A stretch of 64,000 bases of DNA from Rubrobacter_D sp963840835 (GCA_963840835.1 CAWJAM010000002.1:124001-188000); one strand, 5' to 3'; positions 39,881 through 49,775 are shown, counted from the stretch's first letter. The notes: generated by a model not told the origin, from the letters alone. Numbers and translations: made by a program.

Positions 39881-41305
39881 TTGACCAGCCCCCCTGGCGC
39901 GTCCACGAGCGCCCGCCCCGAAGATAAGGACTACCGTTCTTACAGCTTCTGGCTGGAGACGGCCGGGGAGGAGCTCACACCGCGACCGTCGCTGCCGGGT
40001 CCGACCGAGGCAGACGTGGCCATACTTGGCGCGGGCTTCACGGGCCTGTGGACGGCCTACTATCTGCTCCGGCAGGAACCTACCTTACGAGTGGTGGTGC
40101 TCGAATCGGAGGTCGCCGGCTTCGGGGCATCCGGGCGCAATGGCGCCTGGTGCAACTCCGCCTTCCCTGTTAGCCCCGTCGAGCTCGTTCGGCGCTTCGG
40201 CGCGGAGGCGACCAGGGACCTCCTGCTCGAGATGCGGGGGGCCGTCGATGAGATAGGCAGGGTCGCGGAGGCCGAGGGGATCGACGCGCAGTACTTCAGG
40301 GGCGGGCAGCTCCGGGTCGCGCGCGGGCGGGCCCAGCTGCCGGGCATACGGGACGCCTACGAGTCCGCCCGGGCGCTCGGTCTCGAGGAAGACCTCCTGC
40401 TGCTCGACGCGAAGCAGACAGCCGGGCGCGTCACGATAGTGGGCGCCAAAGGGGGCCTGTACAATCCGCACTGCGCGACCATCCACCCCGCGCGGCTCGC
40501 GCGCGGGCTTGCCAGGGCCGTCGAGCGCCTGGGCGGGAAGATCTTCGAGCGGACAACCGTCACCGACTTCGAGACTGGCGCCAACCCGCGGTTGGTGACG
40601 GACTCGGGCGAGGTTAGGGCGCGTGCGATCGTGCTCGCGGGGGAGGCTTACCTGGCGCGGCTGCGCAAGCTTCGCCGGCAAGTGCTGCCCATCTACTCCC
40701 TTATCGTACTGACCGAGCCCCTCTCCGGGGAGCAGTGGGCACAGATCGGCTGGGAGGGCCGCGAGTGCGTGGCGTCGAACCGCTACACCGTGGACTACCT
40801 TTCGCGTACGGCCGACGGGCGCATACTCTTCGGGGGCCGCGGGGCGCCCTACCATTACGGTTCGCGCATAGAGGACGAGTACGACAAACACGATCCCACA
40901 CATGAGCTGCTGCGCCGTACGGCGAGGGAGTGGTTCCCGGCCCTCGAAGGCGCGCGGTTCACCCACGCCTGGGGGGGACCGCTCGCCATGCCCCGCGACT
41001 GGATGCCGACCATGTCATACGACCCGGCAGAGGGCGTCGCGACCGCGCGCGGCTACACGGGACAGGGCGTGGCGACTGCCAACCTTTCGGGCCAGACGCT
41101 GGCGGACCTGATCCTCGGCCGGGACACCGTCGTAACCCGCCTGCCCACCGTCAACCACGAGACGCGTCCCTGGGAGCCGGAACCGCTGCGGTGGTTGGGT
41201 GCCAGGTACGTGCAGCGCGGCCTGATGAAGGCCGACGACCGCGCCGAGCAGACCGGGGAGCCGCCGACGGGCAAGACCCTGGCCGAGCGCCTCGGAAGTC
41301 ATTGA
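39881..41305 (+). CDS. FAD-dependent amine/amino acid oxidoreductase (DAO family)
   Basis: A 474-residue flavoprotein of the D-amino acid oxidase superfamily, 11 nt after the aminotransferase gene. The FAD-binding fingerprint VAILGAGFTGLWTAYYLL (residues 46-63) and GFGASGRNGAWCN are clear, as are the C-terminal HAWGGPLAMPRDWMPTM and GYTGQGVATANLSGQTLADL. The arrangement resembles PuuB (gamma-glutamylputrescine oxidoreductase), but no PuuA-type glutamine synthetase is in the run, so another secondary amine is possible. Start TTG 39881 follows GAGGGAGA. Cytoplasmic. Confidence 0.85.
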   Translation: MTSPPGASTSARPEDKDYRSYSFWLETAGEELTPRPSLPGPTEADVAILGAGFTGLWTAYYLLRQEPTLRVVVLESEVAGFGASGRNGAWCNSAFPVSPVELVRRFGAEATRDLLLEMRGAVDEIGRVAEAEGIDAQYFRGGQLRVARGRAQLPGIRDAYESARALGLEEDLLLLDAKQTAGRVTIVGAKGGLYNPHCATIHPARLARGLARAVERLGGKIFERTTVTDFETGANPRLVTDSGEVRARAIVLAGEAYLARLRKLRRQVLPIYSLIVLTEPLSGEQWAQIGWEGRECVASNRYTVDYLSRTADGRILFGGRGAPYHYGSRIEDEYDKHDPTHELLRRTAREWFPALEGARFTHAWGGPLAMPRDWMPTMSYDPAEGVATARGYTGQGVATANLSGQTLADLILGRDTVVTRLPTVNHETRPWEPEPLRWLGARYVQRGLMKADDRAEQTGEPPTGKTLAERLGSH

Positions 41306-41309
41306 AGTA

Positions 41310-42764
41310 ATGATGGGCGGCCCGGCGCCATGGGATATCGCGGTCGACGCGGTAGTTGTAGGCGCCGGGCTGGCCGGGCTGACGGCGGCCAGAAAGCTCC
41401 ACGCCGCCGGCGCTTCGGTGATGGTGATCGAAGCCCAGAACAGGGTTGGTGGCCGGACGCTCTCAGGCAACGCTGGCGGCGCCTCCGTCGAGCTTGGCGG
41501 GCAGTGGATCGGACCGGCCCAGCGCCGCATCATCGATCTCGCCAGCGAGGTCGGCGTCGAGACGTTCTCGACGCACGTTCCAGGGCGCACCGTGTTCTGT
41601 GAAGGCGAGCGCCGCGCGGAGTACGAGGACGACGGCGAGATCCCCTTCTTAGACCCCGCCTCGCTTCAGGAGGTAGAAGAGGCATTCGGTGCCCTGGGCG
41701 AGCTCGCGAGGGGCGTTCCCGCCGACGCGCCCTGGACGGCGAAGAACGCCGCCGAGCTCGACGGACAGACGCTCGAGACGTGGAAGCTCGGGCACACGAA
41801 GAGCAGCGGCGCCAGGTTCTACTTCGATCTCGCGGTGGAGTCCCTGTACGCCTGCGAGCCCCGCGACGTCTCGCTGCTCGGCGTGCTGGCCGACGTCGCC
41901 TCCTCCGGTAGCTACGAGGGGCTGTTCGAGATCGAAGCCTCCGCCGAGGAGTACAGGTTCGTGGGCGGCGCAGAGGAGGTCTCAGTCAGGCTGGCACAAG
42001 AGCTGGAAGGGCGTTTGCTCCTGGACTCTCCGGTGCGACGCATCGTCCAGGATGGAGAGACTGTGCTCGTCGAGTCGGACCGCGCCTCCGTTCGCGCGGG
42101 GGCCGTGGTTGTCACGGTGCCGCCCGTCCTGCGCGGGCGTATAGAGTACGTGCCCGCGCTCCCGCCGATGCACGACGGGCTCTCCCAGAGGATGCCTATG
42201 GGGGCCGTGATCAAGTGCCACGCCGTCTACGACGCGCCGTTCTGGCGCGATGCGGGACTGAACGGGCGCGCCGAGAGCTACAGGGGACCGTGCAAAATCA
42301 CCTGCGACAACTCGGCCCCTGGGGATGAGATCGGCGTGCTGACGGGCTTTATTTTAGGCTCCGACGCCCGCGAGTGGGGACGAAAGGAACCAGGAGAGCG
42401 CGAAACGGCCGTGCTCGAGTGCTTCGCCCGCTACTTTGGGGAGAATGCCCTCGGCCCTCTGGCCTACGCGGAGACAGATTGGGGGGCCGAAATCTACTCG
42501 CGCGGCGGATACGCGGGGGTGCCCGTGCCGGGTATGCTTCTGGATCACGGTCCTGCGCTGACCGAACCTGTAGGATGCATCTACTGGGCCGGGGCCGAGA
42601 CTGCCTCCGAGTGGAGCGGGTACATGGAAGGGGCAGTTCAGTCCGGCGAGCGGGCGGCGCGGGAGGTCCTCTCGACGCTCGGTCGTCGCCCGGAGACTTC
42701 CGTTCCCGGCGCGGACGATCTCCCCCAAAGCAAGCTTGCGCGGGGCTACACACACAGGGGGTAA
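41310..42764 (+). CDS. Flavin monoamine oxidase (putrescine-oxidase-like)
   Basis: A 484-residue flavin amine oxidase that oxidises a primary or secondary amine to aldehyde and hydrogen peroxide. It has the FAD motif VVVGAGLAGLTAARKL (residues 15-30), RVGGRTLSG, ELGGQWIGPAQ and the C-terminal FAD-binding IYWAGAETASEWSGYMEGAVQSGERAAREV. This architecture matches the MAO/putrescine oxidase family. ATG 41310 begins 4 nt after the preceding stop. If it acts on putrescine the product is 4-aminobutanal, the substrate of the aldehyde dehydrogenase at 54611. Confidence 0.85.
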   Translation: MMGGPAPWDIAVDAVVVGAGLAGLTAARKLHAAGASVMVIEAQNRVGGRTLSGNAGGASVELGGQWIGPAQRRIIDLASEVGVETFSTHVPGRTVFCEGERRAEYEDDGEIPFLDPASLQEVEEAFGALGELARGVPADAPWTAKNAAELDGQTLETWKLGHTKSSGARFYFDLAVESLYACEPRDVSLLGVLADVASSGSYEGLFEIEASAEEYRFVGGAEEVSVRLAQELEGRLLLDSPVRRIVQDGETVLVESDRASVRAGAVVVTVPPVLRGRIEYVPALPPMHDGLSQRMPMGAVIKCHAVYDAPFWRDAGLNGRAESYRGPCKITCDNSAPGDEIGVLTGFILGSDAREWGRKEPGERETAVLECFARYFGENALGPLAYAETDWGAEIYSRGGYAGVPVPGMLLDHGPALTEPVGCIYWAGAETASEWSGYMEGAVQSGERAAREVLSTLGRRPETSVPGADDLPQSKLARGYTHRG

Positions 42765-42768
42765 GGAG

Positions 42769-43899
42769 TTGCAAGACAGAGAAACAACGGAACACCCGCC
42801 GGGGACAAGCGGTGCCCGGCCGGAAACGGGTCGGGACGTCGCCGTGGAGTTGTCCGGCATCACCAAGCGCTTCGGGGAGTTCACGGCGGTGGACGACCTC
42901 TCGCTCGACATCTACGAGGGCGAGTTCTTCTCGCTTCTAGGACCGAGCGGGTGCGGCAAGACCACGACGCTGCGCATGATCGCCGGCTTCGACGAGCCCA
43001 CGGAGGGCGGTATCTCCGTCGCCGGCGAGCAGATGCGGGGGGTCCCGCCCTACCGGCGTCCCGTCAACACCGTTTTCCAGTCGTACGCGATCTTCCCCCA
43101 CCTCAACGTCTTCGACAACGTGGCCTTCGGCCTCAGGCGGGCCGGGGTCCATAAGGAAGAGCTCCGCCAGCGGGTCACCGAAGCCTGCGAGATGGTACAG
43201 CTCTCCGGCTTCGAGAGCCGCCAGCCGAACATGCTCTCGGGCGGGCAGCAACAACGGGTCGCGCTCGCGAGGGCGCTGGTCAATCGGCCGAAGGTGTTGC
43301 TGCTTGACGAACCTCTAGGGGCCCTCGATCTCAAGCTCAGGAAGGAGCTGCAGCTCGAGCTCAGGACCTTGCAACACGAGGTCGGGATCACCTTCGTCTA
43401 CGTCACGCACGACCAGGAAGAGGCGCTCACGATGAGCGACAGGATCGCGGTGATGGACGCCGGCGTCGTGCGGCAGGTCGCCGACCCCACCACCCTGTAC
43501 GAGTTCCCGCACGACCGCTTCGTCGCAAGCTTTATCGGCCAGACCAACATGTTCTCAGGCAGGGTCGAGTCGGTCGAGGGGGACCGGGTAACGCTTCGGA
43601 CCCAGGAGGGGGAGAAGATCGAAGCCACAGGGCAGGAAGCCGTCGAGGCGAACTCCGAGGTTCACGTCGTCGTCAGGCCCGAGAAGATTAGGTTCGGGGG
43701 CGACGGGGACAATATCCTCTCGGCCACGATCGAACAGGTCGTCTACCTGGGCGTTAGCACCCAGTACATCGCCCAGCGTCCCGACGGGGAGAGGATCGTC
43801 CTCTACCAGCAGAACGCCTACGACACCGCCGGTCCCGGGGAGGGTGAGCAGGTCTCCGTCACCTGGGACGCCGCAAACTGCCTCATTCTAGGAGGGTAA
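42769..43899 (+). CDS. potA: Polyamine ABC transporter ATP-binding protein
   Basis: The ATPase of a spermidine/putrescine importer. The 376-residue protein has Walker A GPSGCGKT (58-65), the Q-loop TVFQSYAIFPHLNVFDNVAFGL, signature LSGGQQQ (156-162), Walker B VLLLDEP (176-182), H-switch VYVTHDQEEALTMSD and a C-terminal OB-like regulatory domain (from about residue 270). Start: TTG 42769, 7 nt after GGGGG; GTG 42844 would still keep the whole ABC domain. It lies 4 nt after the amine oxidase gene and 2 nt before potD. The membrane-permease subunits follow, so the set is complete. Confidence 0.93.
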   Translation: MQDRETTEHPPGTSGARPETGRDVAVELSGITKRFGEFTAVDDLSLDIYEGEFFSLLGPSGCGKTTTLRMIAGFDEPTEGGISVAGEQMRGVPPYRRPVNTVFQSYAIFPHLNVFDNVAFGLRRAGVHKEELRQRVTEACEMVQLSGFESRQPNMLSGGQQQRVALARALVNRPKVLLLDEPLGALDLKLRKELQLELRTLQHEVGITFVYVTHDQEEALTMSDRIAVMDAGVVRQVADPTTLYEFPHDRFVASFIGQTNMFSGRVESVEGDRVTLRTQEGEKIEATGQEAVEANSEVHVVVRPEKIRFGGDGDNILSATIEQVVYLGVSTQYIAQRPDGERIVLYQQNAYDTAGPGEGEQVSVTWDAANCLILGG

Positions 43900-43901
43900 C
43901 C

Positions 43902-45008
43902 ATGCAAAGCAAGATAAGTCGCGGCAAATTCCTGAAGACCCTGGGCGCCGCAGGGGTTGCGGGCTCGACGCTCTCAATTCTTTCCTGCCAGCCGAATACG
44001 AGCGCGGTGGGTGGAGGCGGAGGCAGCGGGGGCGGGCCTGAGGAGAAAGAGCTGGCCCTCTACAACTGGTCGGACTACGTCGCCAAGAGCACCATACCTA
44101 GCTTCGAGGAGAAGACCGGCATACAGGTCACTCAGGACTTCTACGGCTCCAACGAGGACCTGCTAGGCAAGCTCCAGGCCGGCGCCACGGGGTACGACGT
44201 GATCGTACCGAGCGACTACATGGTCACGGTCATGATCAAGTCCGACGTAATCCAGAAGCTGGACAAGTCCAGGATCCCGAACACCAGGAACGTCGGCGAG
44301 GACTACATGGGCCTCTCCTTCGACCCTAACAACGAGTACAGTCTTCCCTACCAGTGGGGCACGACCGGCATCCTTTACAACAAGAAGGAAACCGGGGAAC
44401 TCGACGGCACCTGGGGCCCGATGTGGGACCCGCAGTTCGAGGGCCAGATCGCCATGCTCGCCGACAGCAGGGAGACGATCGGGGCCGCCCTGTACAAGCT
44501 GGGCTACTCCGTGAACACCAAGGACGACGCCGAACTCTCCGAGGCCGAGGCGGAGCTAAAGAAGCAGCAGCCCCTCCTGCGCGGGTACTTCATCTCTACC
44601 GAGGTTCGGCCGCTGGTCCAGAACGGTGACATCTTGCTTGGCCACGTCTACTCCGGCGACGCGTTCCTCGCACTCGCCGGAAACGAGGACCTCGACTACA
44701 TCATCCCCCAGCCGATGGCGACGCGCTGGACGGACAACATGTGCATCCCGAACGGCGCGCCGCACCCTGACAACGCCCACAAGTTCATAAACCACGTCCT
44801 CGCCGCGGACGTGGGGGCGGCCCTCTCCAACTACACCTACTACAACACGCCCAACCAGGCTGCTCTGCCCGAGATAGACCCGGCGCTCAAGGACCTTCCT
44901 GGCTACACCCTGACGCCGGAGATCTTCGAGAGGCTCGAGGTCATCGAGGACGTCGGGGCAAAGACCCGCGAGTACGAGCGTATCTTCACCGAGGTAAGGA
45001 GCGCCTAG
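43902..45008 (+). CDS. potD: Polyamine-binding lipoprotein
   Basis: The extracytoplasmic binding protein of the importer. It has a lipoprotein signal ending in LSILSC (Cys29), preceded by SRGKFLK, which resembles a Tat signal but with only one arginine of the pair. A glycine-rich linker follows, then the PotD/PotF fold: LALYNWSDYVAKSTIPSFEEKTGI, YDVIVPSDYMVTVMI, QWGTTGILYNKKE, VYSGDAFLALAGNEDLDYIIPQP, and WTDNMCIPNGAPHPDNAHKFINHVL. The length is 368 residues. It is translationally linked to potA and potB by 1-2 nt gaps. Confidence 0.93.
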   Translation: MQSKISRGKFLKTLGAAGVAGSTLSILSCQPNTSAVGGGGGSGGGPEEKELALYNWSDYVAKSTIPSFEEKTGIQVTQDFYGSNEDLLGKLQAGATGYDVIVPSDYMVTVMIKSDVIQKLDKSRIPNTRNVGEDYMGLSFDPNNEYSLPYQWGTTGILYNKKETGELDGTWGPMWDPQFEGQIAMLADSRETIGAALYKLGYSVNTKDDAELSEAEAELKKQQPLLRGYFISTEVRPLVQNGDILLGHVYSGDAFLALAGNEDLDYIIPQPMATRWTDNMCIPNGAPHPDNAHKFINHVLAADVGAALSNYTYYNTPNQAALPEIDPALKDLPGYTLTPEIFERLEVIEDVGAKTREYERIFTEVRSA

Positions 45009-45009
45009 C

Positions 45010-45873
45010 GTGGGAGGGAAGGGACGCGGCTGGACCCTCAGGCTGGTGGGGTTGCTCACGCCGGTCACGATCTGGCTCGGGCTCTTCTTCCTCGTTCCGT
45101 TGCTCCTGATCCTGGCTTACTCCTTCGGGACCAGTAACATCTACGGTGGCATAACGCTCGGCTTCAACCCTGGCAACTACTTCAGGGTCTTCGACCCACT
45201 GTACCTGGAGATCATCGTCCGCACCTTCGTCATAGCGGCGATCACGACCGTGCTCTGCTTCGCGCTCGGGTATCCGCTGGCGTACTTCATCGTCTTCAAG
45301 GGGCGCAGGTGGCGCAACGTGCTCATCCTGCTCGTCATGGTCCCGTTCTGGACGAGCCTCCTGATCCGGGCTTACTCCTGGGTCGTGATCCTGAGCGGCA
45401 ACGGGATTGCCAACAAGACCCTGCAGTTTCTCGGCATCATCGACGAACCCGCTACGCTGATCTTCACGTCGCAGGCGGTCCTGATGGGGATGGTTTACTC
45501 GTACCTGCCGTTCATGATCCTGCCCCTCTACGCCTCGCTGGAGAAGTTCGACACCCGCCTGAAGGAGGCGGCCAAGGACCTCGGGGCGAGTAGGTGGCAC
45601 ACGTTCTGGCGGGTCACGTTCCCGCTTAGCATGCCTGGCGTGATCGCGGGCTCCATCCTGGTCTTCATACCTTCTGCCGGGGAGTTCGTCATCCCGCAAT
45701 TGCTCGGTGGTTCGAGGACGGTGATGACGGGCAGTCTGATACAGAACCAGTTCGGCTCGGCCCGCGACTGGGCCTTCGGGAGCGCCCTCTCCGTAATGCT
45801 CGCCGTGTTGCTGCTCGCGGCGATCCTATTCTACGTGCGGCGCGTTGGCACGGACAAGCTGGAGGGGGTGTGA
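45010..45873 (+). CDS. potB: Polyamine ABC transporter permease
   Basis: A 287-residue inner membrane permease with six hydrophobic segments. It shows the PotB features GLLTPVTIWLGLFFLVPLLLILAYSF, VPFWTSLLIRAYSWVVILSGNGIANK and the EAA loop KEAAKDLGASRWHTFWRVTFPLSMPGVIAG that contacts the ATPase. Start GTG 45010, directly after the potD stop. The last 4 nt overlap potC. Confidence 0.92.
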   Translation: MGGKGRGWTLRLVGLLTPVTIWLGLFFLVPLLLILAYSFGTSNIYGGITLGFNPGNYFRVFDPLYLEIIVRTFVIAAITTVLCFALGYPLAYFIVFKGRRWRNVLILLVMVPFWTSLLIRAYSWVVILSGNGIANKTLQFLGIIDEPATLIFTSQAVLMGMVYSYLPFMILPLYASLEKFDTRLKEAAKDLGASRWHTFWRVTFPLSMPGVIAGSILVFIPSAGEFVIPQLLGGSRTVMTGSLIQNQFGSARDWAFGSALSVMLAVLLLAAILFYVRRVGTDKLEGV

Positions 45874-46700
45874 GCGCAAAGACTGGCGGCCCCGTCTACA
45901 AAGGCATGAGCAAGTTCCCCGACCGGGCACTATTCCTCTTCTCCGTCCTGATCTACGCTTTTCTGTACGCTCCGATCCTGGTCCTGATGTTCTTCTCGTT
46001 CAACTCAAGCAGGAGCACGCAGACCTGGACGGGCTTCTCGACCGAATGGTACGTTGCGCTGCTGCGGGACGAGTCCATCCACGACGCCTTCTTCAACTCC
46101 ATGAAGGTAGGGGTGACGGCGACGCTTATCGCCACGGTCATAGGAACTCTCACGGCACTGGCGCTCACACGGCATAACTTCCGGGGCAAGCTGGCGGCGG
46201 ACACCACGATCTACGCGGCTACGGTGATGCCTGAGATCGTGGTCGGGGTAAGCCTCCTCGTCTTCTTCGTCGCCACCCTGATCCCGCTAGGCATCGAGCT
46301 CGGTATCGTGACCATCGTTATCGCGCACGTGGCGTTTACCATCTCGTTCGTTACGATTGTCGTGCGGGCGCGCCTGGCTGGGATGGATGAATCCCTGGAA
46401 GAAGCCGCCCAGGACCTCGGGGCCAACCCGGTGACTACTTTTGTGCGGGTAACGTTGCCACTGATCCTGCCCGGCGTCATGGCGGGAGCCCTGCTGGCTT
46501 TCACCCTCTCTTTCGACGACTTCGTCATAACGTTCTTCGTCTCGGGCGTGGGGTCGAGCACGTTGCCGCTGAAGATCTACTCTATGATCAAGTTCGGCGT
46601 CAGCCCCGTCATCAACGCGCTCTCGACTGTGGTACTGGTGGCCACGATCGCCCTGATCTTCGGCGGCAGCCGCCTCCTCGTGAGGAGGGAGAAGTCCTAG
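45870..46700 (+). CDS. potC: Polyamine ABC transporter permease
   Basis: A 276-residue second permease subunit with six membrane segments. Its EAA loop, LEEAAQDLGANPVTTFVRVTLPLILPGVMAG, and LSFDDFVITFFVSGVGSSTLPLKIYSMIKFGVSPVINALST are typical of PotC. GTG 45870 overlaps potB by 4 nt. This completes potA-potD-potB-potC, an order that differs from the common potABCD arrangement. The following class III enzyme gene starts 5 nt later. Confidence 0.92.
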   Translation: MSAKTGGPVYKGMSKFPDRALFLFSVLIYAFLYAPILVLMFFSFNSSRSTQTWTGFSTEWYVALLRDESIHDAFFNSMKVGVTATLIATVIGTLTALALTRHNFRGKLAADTTIYAATVMPEIVVGVSLLVFFVATLIPLGIELGIVTIVIAHVAFTISFVTIVVRARLAGMDESLEEAAQDLGANPVTTFVRVTLPLILPGVMAGALLAFTLSFDDFVITFFVSGVGSSTLPLKIYSMIKFGVSPVINALSTVVLVATIALIFGGSRLLVRREKS

Positions 46701-46704
46701 CGAC

Positions 46705-48078
46705 ATGGCCGAGAACTCACACCCGAAAGCAAACCCTCCACGCGAGCGCATTCTCGCGCTGATGGAACGCGAGCAGGGGAGGTTCGCCCGCTCACACCCC
46801 AGGTCCCGCGAGCTCTACGAAAGGGCAGGGACCTCCCTCTTCGGCGGCGTACCGATGAGCTGGATGATGAAGTGGGCCGGCGGGTTCCCGGTGTTCGCCG
46901 AACACGCTGCGGGCTCGACGGTCGTTGACGTGGACGGCAACGAGTACGCGGATTTCTGTCTCGGTGACACCGGCGCGATGACGGGACACGCGCCGCCGGC
47001 GGTCGCCAGCACCGCGGCCGCGCAGGCGGCGCGCGCGATCACGACCATGATGCCTTCCCCTGACGCCCCTGAGGTCGGCGAAGCCCTGGCCGAGCGTTTC
47101 GGGCTGCCGCTGTGGCAGGTCACACTCTCCGCCACCGACGCGAACCGGTTCGCGATCCGGATGGCGCGCCAGATCACCGGCCGCCCCCGAATCCTCATCT
47201 TCAACTGGTGCTACCACGGCACCGTGGACGAGACGTTCGCCGTCCTGCGCGAAGGTCGGGTCGTCGCCCGTCCCGGTAACGTGGGCCCGCCCGTGGAGCT
47301 CGACCGCACCACCCGCGTCGTCGAGTTCAACGACGCGGCGGCTCTGGAGGAAGCCCTGGCCCATGAAGACGTCGCGTGCGTGCTAGCCGAGCCGGCCATG
47401 ACCAACATCGGGATCGTGCTCCCCGAACCGGGTTTTCACGACGATCTCCGCGACCTCACGCACCGCCACGGGACGCTGCTCATCATCGACGAGACCCACA
47501 CCATGTCTACCGGATACGGCGGCTACACCCGCGAGCACAGTCTCGACCCCGACATCCTGACCGTCGGCAAGGCGATAGGCGGCGGCGTCCCGGCTGGGGC
47601 TTTCGGTCTCACCCGCGATGTCGCGGACAGGGCGCTGGCACAGGAAGACGCCGACTACGTGGACGTTGGCGGCGTCGGTGGAACGCTGGCCGGGAACGCG
47701 CTCTCCGTGGCGGCCATGCGCACCGCCCTGACGGAGGTGCTTACCGATGAAGCCTTCGGGCGCACCGTGCCCCTGGCCAGGCGCTTCGAACGGGGTGTGC
47801 GAGAGACTATAGAAAATTCAAAGGCTCCCTGGAACGTGGTCAGGCTCGGCTGCAGGGTCGAGTACGGCTTCTCCCCCGAGCCGCCACGCAACGGCGGAGA
47901 GGCTGCGGCCTCCCACGATGATGAGTTGGAGACTCTTCTGCACCTGTACGCGCTCAACCGGGGGGTGCTCATAACACCCTTCCACAACATGGCCCTGATG
48001 GCGCCGACTACGACCGAGGCGCAAGTAGACAAGCATACCGCCATCTTCTCGGAGGCCCTGGATGAGCTCTATAAGTAG
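46705..48078 (+). CDS. Class III PLP enzyme (transaminase or glutamate-1-semialdehyde mutase-like)
   Basis: A 457-residue PLP fold-type I enzyme. Sequence features are LFGGVPMSWMMKWAGGFPVFAEHAAGSTVVDVDGNEYADFCLGDTGAMTGHAP, near to glutamate-1-semialdehyde aminomutase; SATDANRFAIRMARQITGRP; LLIIDETHTMSTGYGGY; and the PLP lysine in TVGKAIGGGVPAGAFG. The heme-pathway mutase is unlikely here; relatives of this type work as amino acid or amine transaminases. Its place between the importer and two permeases suggests a substrate carried by them. Ribosome binding site weak. Function not assigned beyond the family. Confidence 0.82.
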   Translation: MAENSHPKANPPRERILALMEREQGRFARSHPRSRELYERAGTSLFGGVPMSWMMKWAGGFPVFAEHAAGSTVVDVDGNEYADFCLGDTGAMTGHAPPAVASTAAAQAARAITTMMPSPDAPEVGEALAERFGLPLWQVTLSATDANRFAIRMARQITGRPRILIFNWCYHGTVDETFAVLREGRVVARPGNVGPPVELDRTTRVVEFNDAAALEEALAHEDVACVLAEPAMTNIGIVLPEPGFHDDLRDLTHRHGTLLIIDETHTMSTGYGGYTREHSLDPDILTVGKAIGGGVPAGAFGLTRDVADRALAQEDADYVDVGGVGGTLAGNALSVAAMRTALTEVLTDEAFGRTVPLARRFERGVRETIENSKAPWNVVRLGCRVEYGFSPEPPRNGGEAAASHDDELETLLHLYALNRGVLITPFHNMALMAPTTTEAQVDKHTAIFSEALDELYK

Positions 48079-48162
48079 GCTCTCGTCTCCGACGGTCGCC
48101 GGTGGAGAGTCTCGATGCAATAGGCGTGATCGGCAAGTTGGGTTCCCGGACAAGGAGTAGTT

Positions 48163-49713
48163 GTGGAAAGCGCAGACGGTAGTAGAGAAGTACGCCCGGA
48201 GGTTTCGGAGCACGGCCTAAAGGAAAATGCCATTGGTTTCAGGGATGCCCTGATCATCGGCATAGCCTCGACGGCTCCGGCCTACTCGCTGGCCGCCGTC
48301 ATCGGGCTCGTTGTGGTTACCGTGGGTGTCCAGGCTCCGGCTGTCTTGCTCGTCTCGTTCGTGCCGATGTTTTTCGTGGCCACCGCGTTCTACTACATGA
48401 ACCGCGCCGACCAGGACTGCGGCACGACGTTCTCGTGGGTGACGCGGGCTATGGGTCCGTGGGCCGGTTGGATCGGGGGCTGGGCGATCTGCGTGACCGG
48501 CATCCTGGTCGTGGGCTCACTGGCCGACGTGGCCGCCCGCTACACTTACCTGTTTTTCGGCCTGGACGGTCTTGCTAGCTCCAAGCTGGCGATCACCTCC
48601 TTCGCCGTCGTCATCATCGTCGCGATGACGGCCCTGTGCGTGATAGGCACCGAGGTCTCGGCCCGCGTCCAGGACGTTATGATCGTCGCCCAGGTCGGCG
48701 CCCTCCTGCTGTTCGCCGTCGTGGCCCTTTATCGGGTGTACGCAGGCACGGCCCCCGAGGGCTCACTCGTCCCGAAGCTCTCCTGGTTCTCGCCCTTCGC
48801 GGTCGACAGCTCCAGCGCACTGATAGGCGGGCTCCTGATCGGGGTGTTCATCTACTGGGGCTGGGAGAGCTCTGTGAACCTGACGGAAGAGACGCACAAC
48901 AGCGAGACCGCCCCTGGCCTCGCCGCGGTGGCAAGCACGGTTATCCTGCTCGTCACGTATCTCTCGGTGGCCGCCGCCGTGGTCGGGTTCGGCGGCGTCG
49001 CTACGGCTGAGAAGTTCGCCGACGACGACGCAATCCTCTCCACCCTGGCGACCGGCGTCCTCGGCTCACCGTGGGACAAGCTGGTCGTCCTGGCCGTCCT
49101 GACCTCGGCTCTGGCCTCGACCCAGACCACCATCCTGCCGGCCTCCCGCACCGTGCTCTCGATGGCAAGGGGGAATGCGCTGCCGGCCTACCTCGGCGAG
49201 ACGCACCCACGCTTCCTTACGCCGCACGTCTCCACCATCGTCGTCGGCGCACTGGCCACCATCTGGTACGTACCGCTGAACTTTATCTCGGAGAACTTCC
49301 TCTTCGATACGCTCTCCGCGCTGTCGTTGATGATCGCCTTCTACTACGCCCTGACCGGCTTCGCCTGCGCGATCTACTACCGCCACGAACTTACCAAGAG
49401 CGTGAAGAACTTCCTGTTTATCGGCGCGGCCCCCGTGCTCGGCGCCCTGATGCTCGCCTACCTGTTCTTCAGGTCCATGATCGACCTGGCCAACCCCGGC
49501 GCTTCTTACTCCGGCGGGTCCTTCCTCGGCTTCGGGGTGCCGCTCGTCATCGGGCTAGGTTTCCTCTTGCTCGGGGTCATACTGGAGATCCTGTGGCGCC
49601 TCAGCGGACACGAGAGCTTTTTCGGACGCCGCCCGGAGACCGTCCCGCCGGAGATCGCCGAAGGCCGGGTACAGGTGCGGGAAACCGCCGGCGCGCCACC
49701 CGACGAGGATTAG
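48163..49713 (+). CDS. APC-superfamily amino acid/polyamine permease 1
   Basis: A 516-residue transporter with 12-14 hydrophobic segments. It opens LKENAIGFRDALIIGIASTAPAYSLAA, a helix-1 motif of the family, and later has DCGTTFSWVTRAMGPWAGWIGGW and IYWGWESSVNLTEETHNSETAPG. It exchanges or symports amino acids, polyamines or related amines across the cytoplasmic membrane. GTG 48163 has AGGAG 5 nt upstream. A second, clearly paralogous permease lies at 49950; the pair flanks a promoter-bearing gap of 236 bp. Confidence 0.9.
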   Translation: MESADGSREVRPEVSEHGLKENAIGFRDALIIGIASTAPAYSLAAVIGLVVVTVGVQAPAVLLVSFVPMFFVATAFYYMNRADQDCGTTFSWVTRAMGPWAGWIGGWAICVTGILVVGSLADVAARYTYLFFGLDGLASSKLAITSFAVVIIVAMTALCVIGTEVSARVQDVMIVAQVGALLLFAVVALYRVYAGTAPEGSLVPKLSWFSPFAVDSSSALIGGLLIGVFIYWGWESSVNLTEETHNSETAPGLAAVASTVILLVTYLSVAAAVVGFGGVATAEKFADDDAILSTLATGVLGSPWDKLVVLAVLTSALASTQTTILPASRTVLSMARGNALPAYLGETHPRFLTPHVSTIVVGALATIWYVPLNFISENFLFDTLSALSLMIAFYYALTGFACAIYYRHELTKSVKNFLFIGAAPVLGALMLAYLFFRSMIDLANPGASYSGGSFLGFGVPLVIGLGFLLLGVILEILWRLSGHESFFGRRPETVPPEIAEGRVQVRETAGAPPDED

Positions 49714-49746
49714 GGGATCAGGCGCTGTTGCGCCGTTTCGGTGGTG

Positions 49747-49775
49747 TTGTTACACTGATCTTATACCTGTACTGT
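49747..49775 (+). promoter_or_regulatory. Internal promoter ahead of the second permease
   Basis: TTGTTA (49747-49752), 17 nt, TACTGT (49770-49775). It would start a transcript near 49783 with a leader of about 165 nt running into the permease, copper amine oxidase, agmatinase and aldehyde dehydrogenase genes. No other element is obvious in 49714-49949. Confidence 0.45.

Noticed and set aside
46705..48078. hemL (glutamate-1-semialdehyde aminomutase for heme)
   Set aside because: The fold matches, but the gene lies in an amine-catabolic run with no heme gene near, and several motif positions deviate, so only the family is named.
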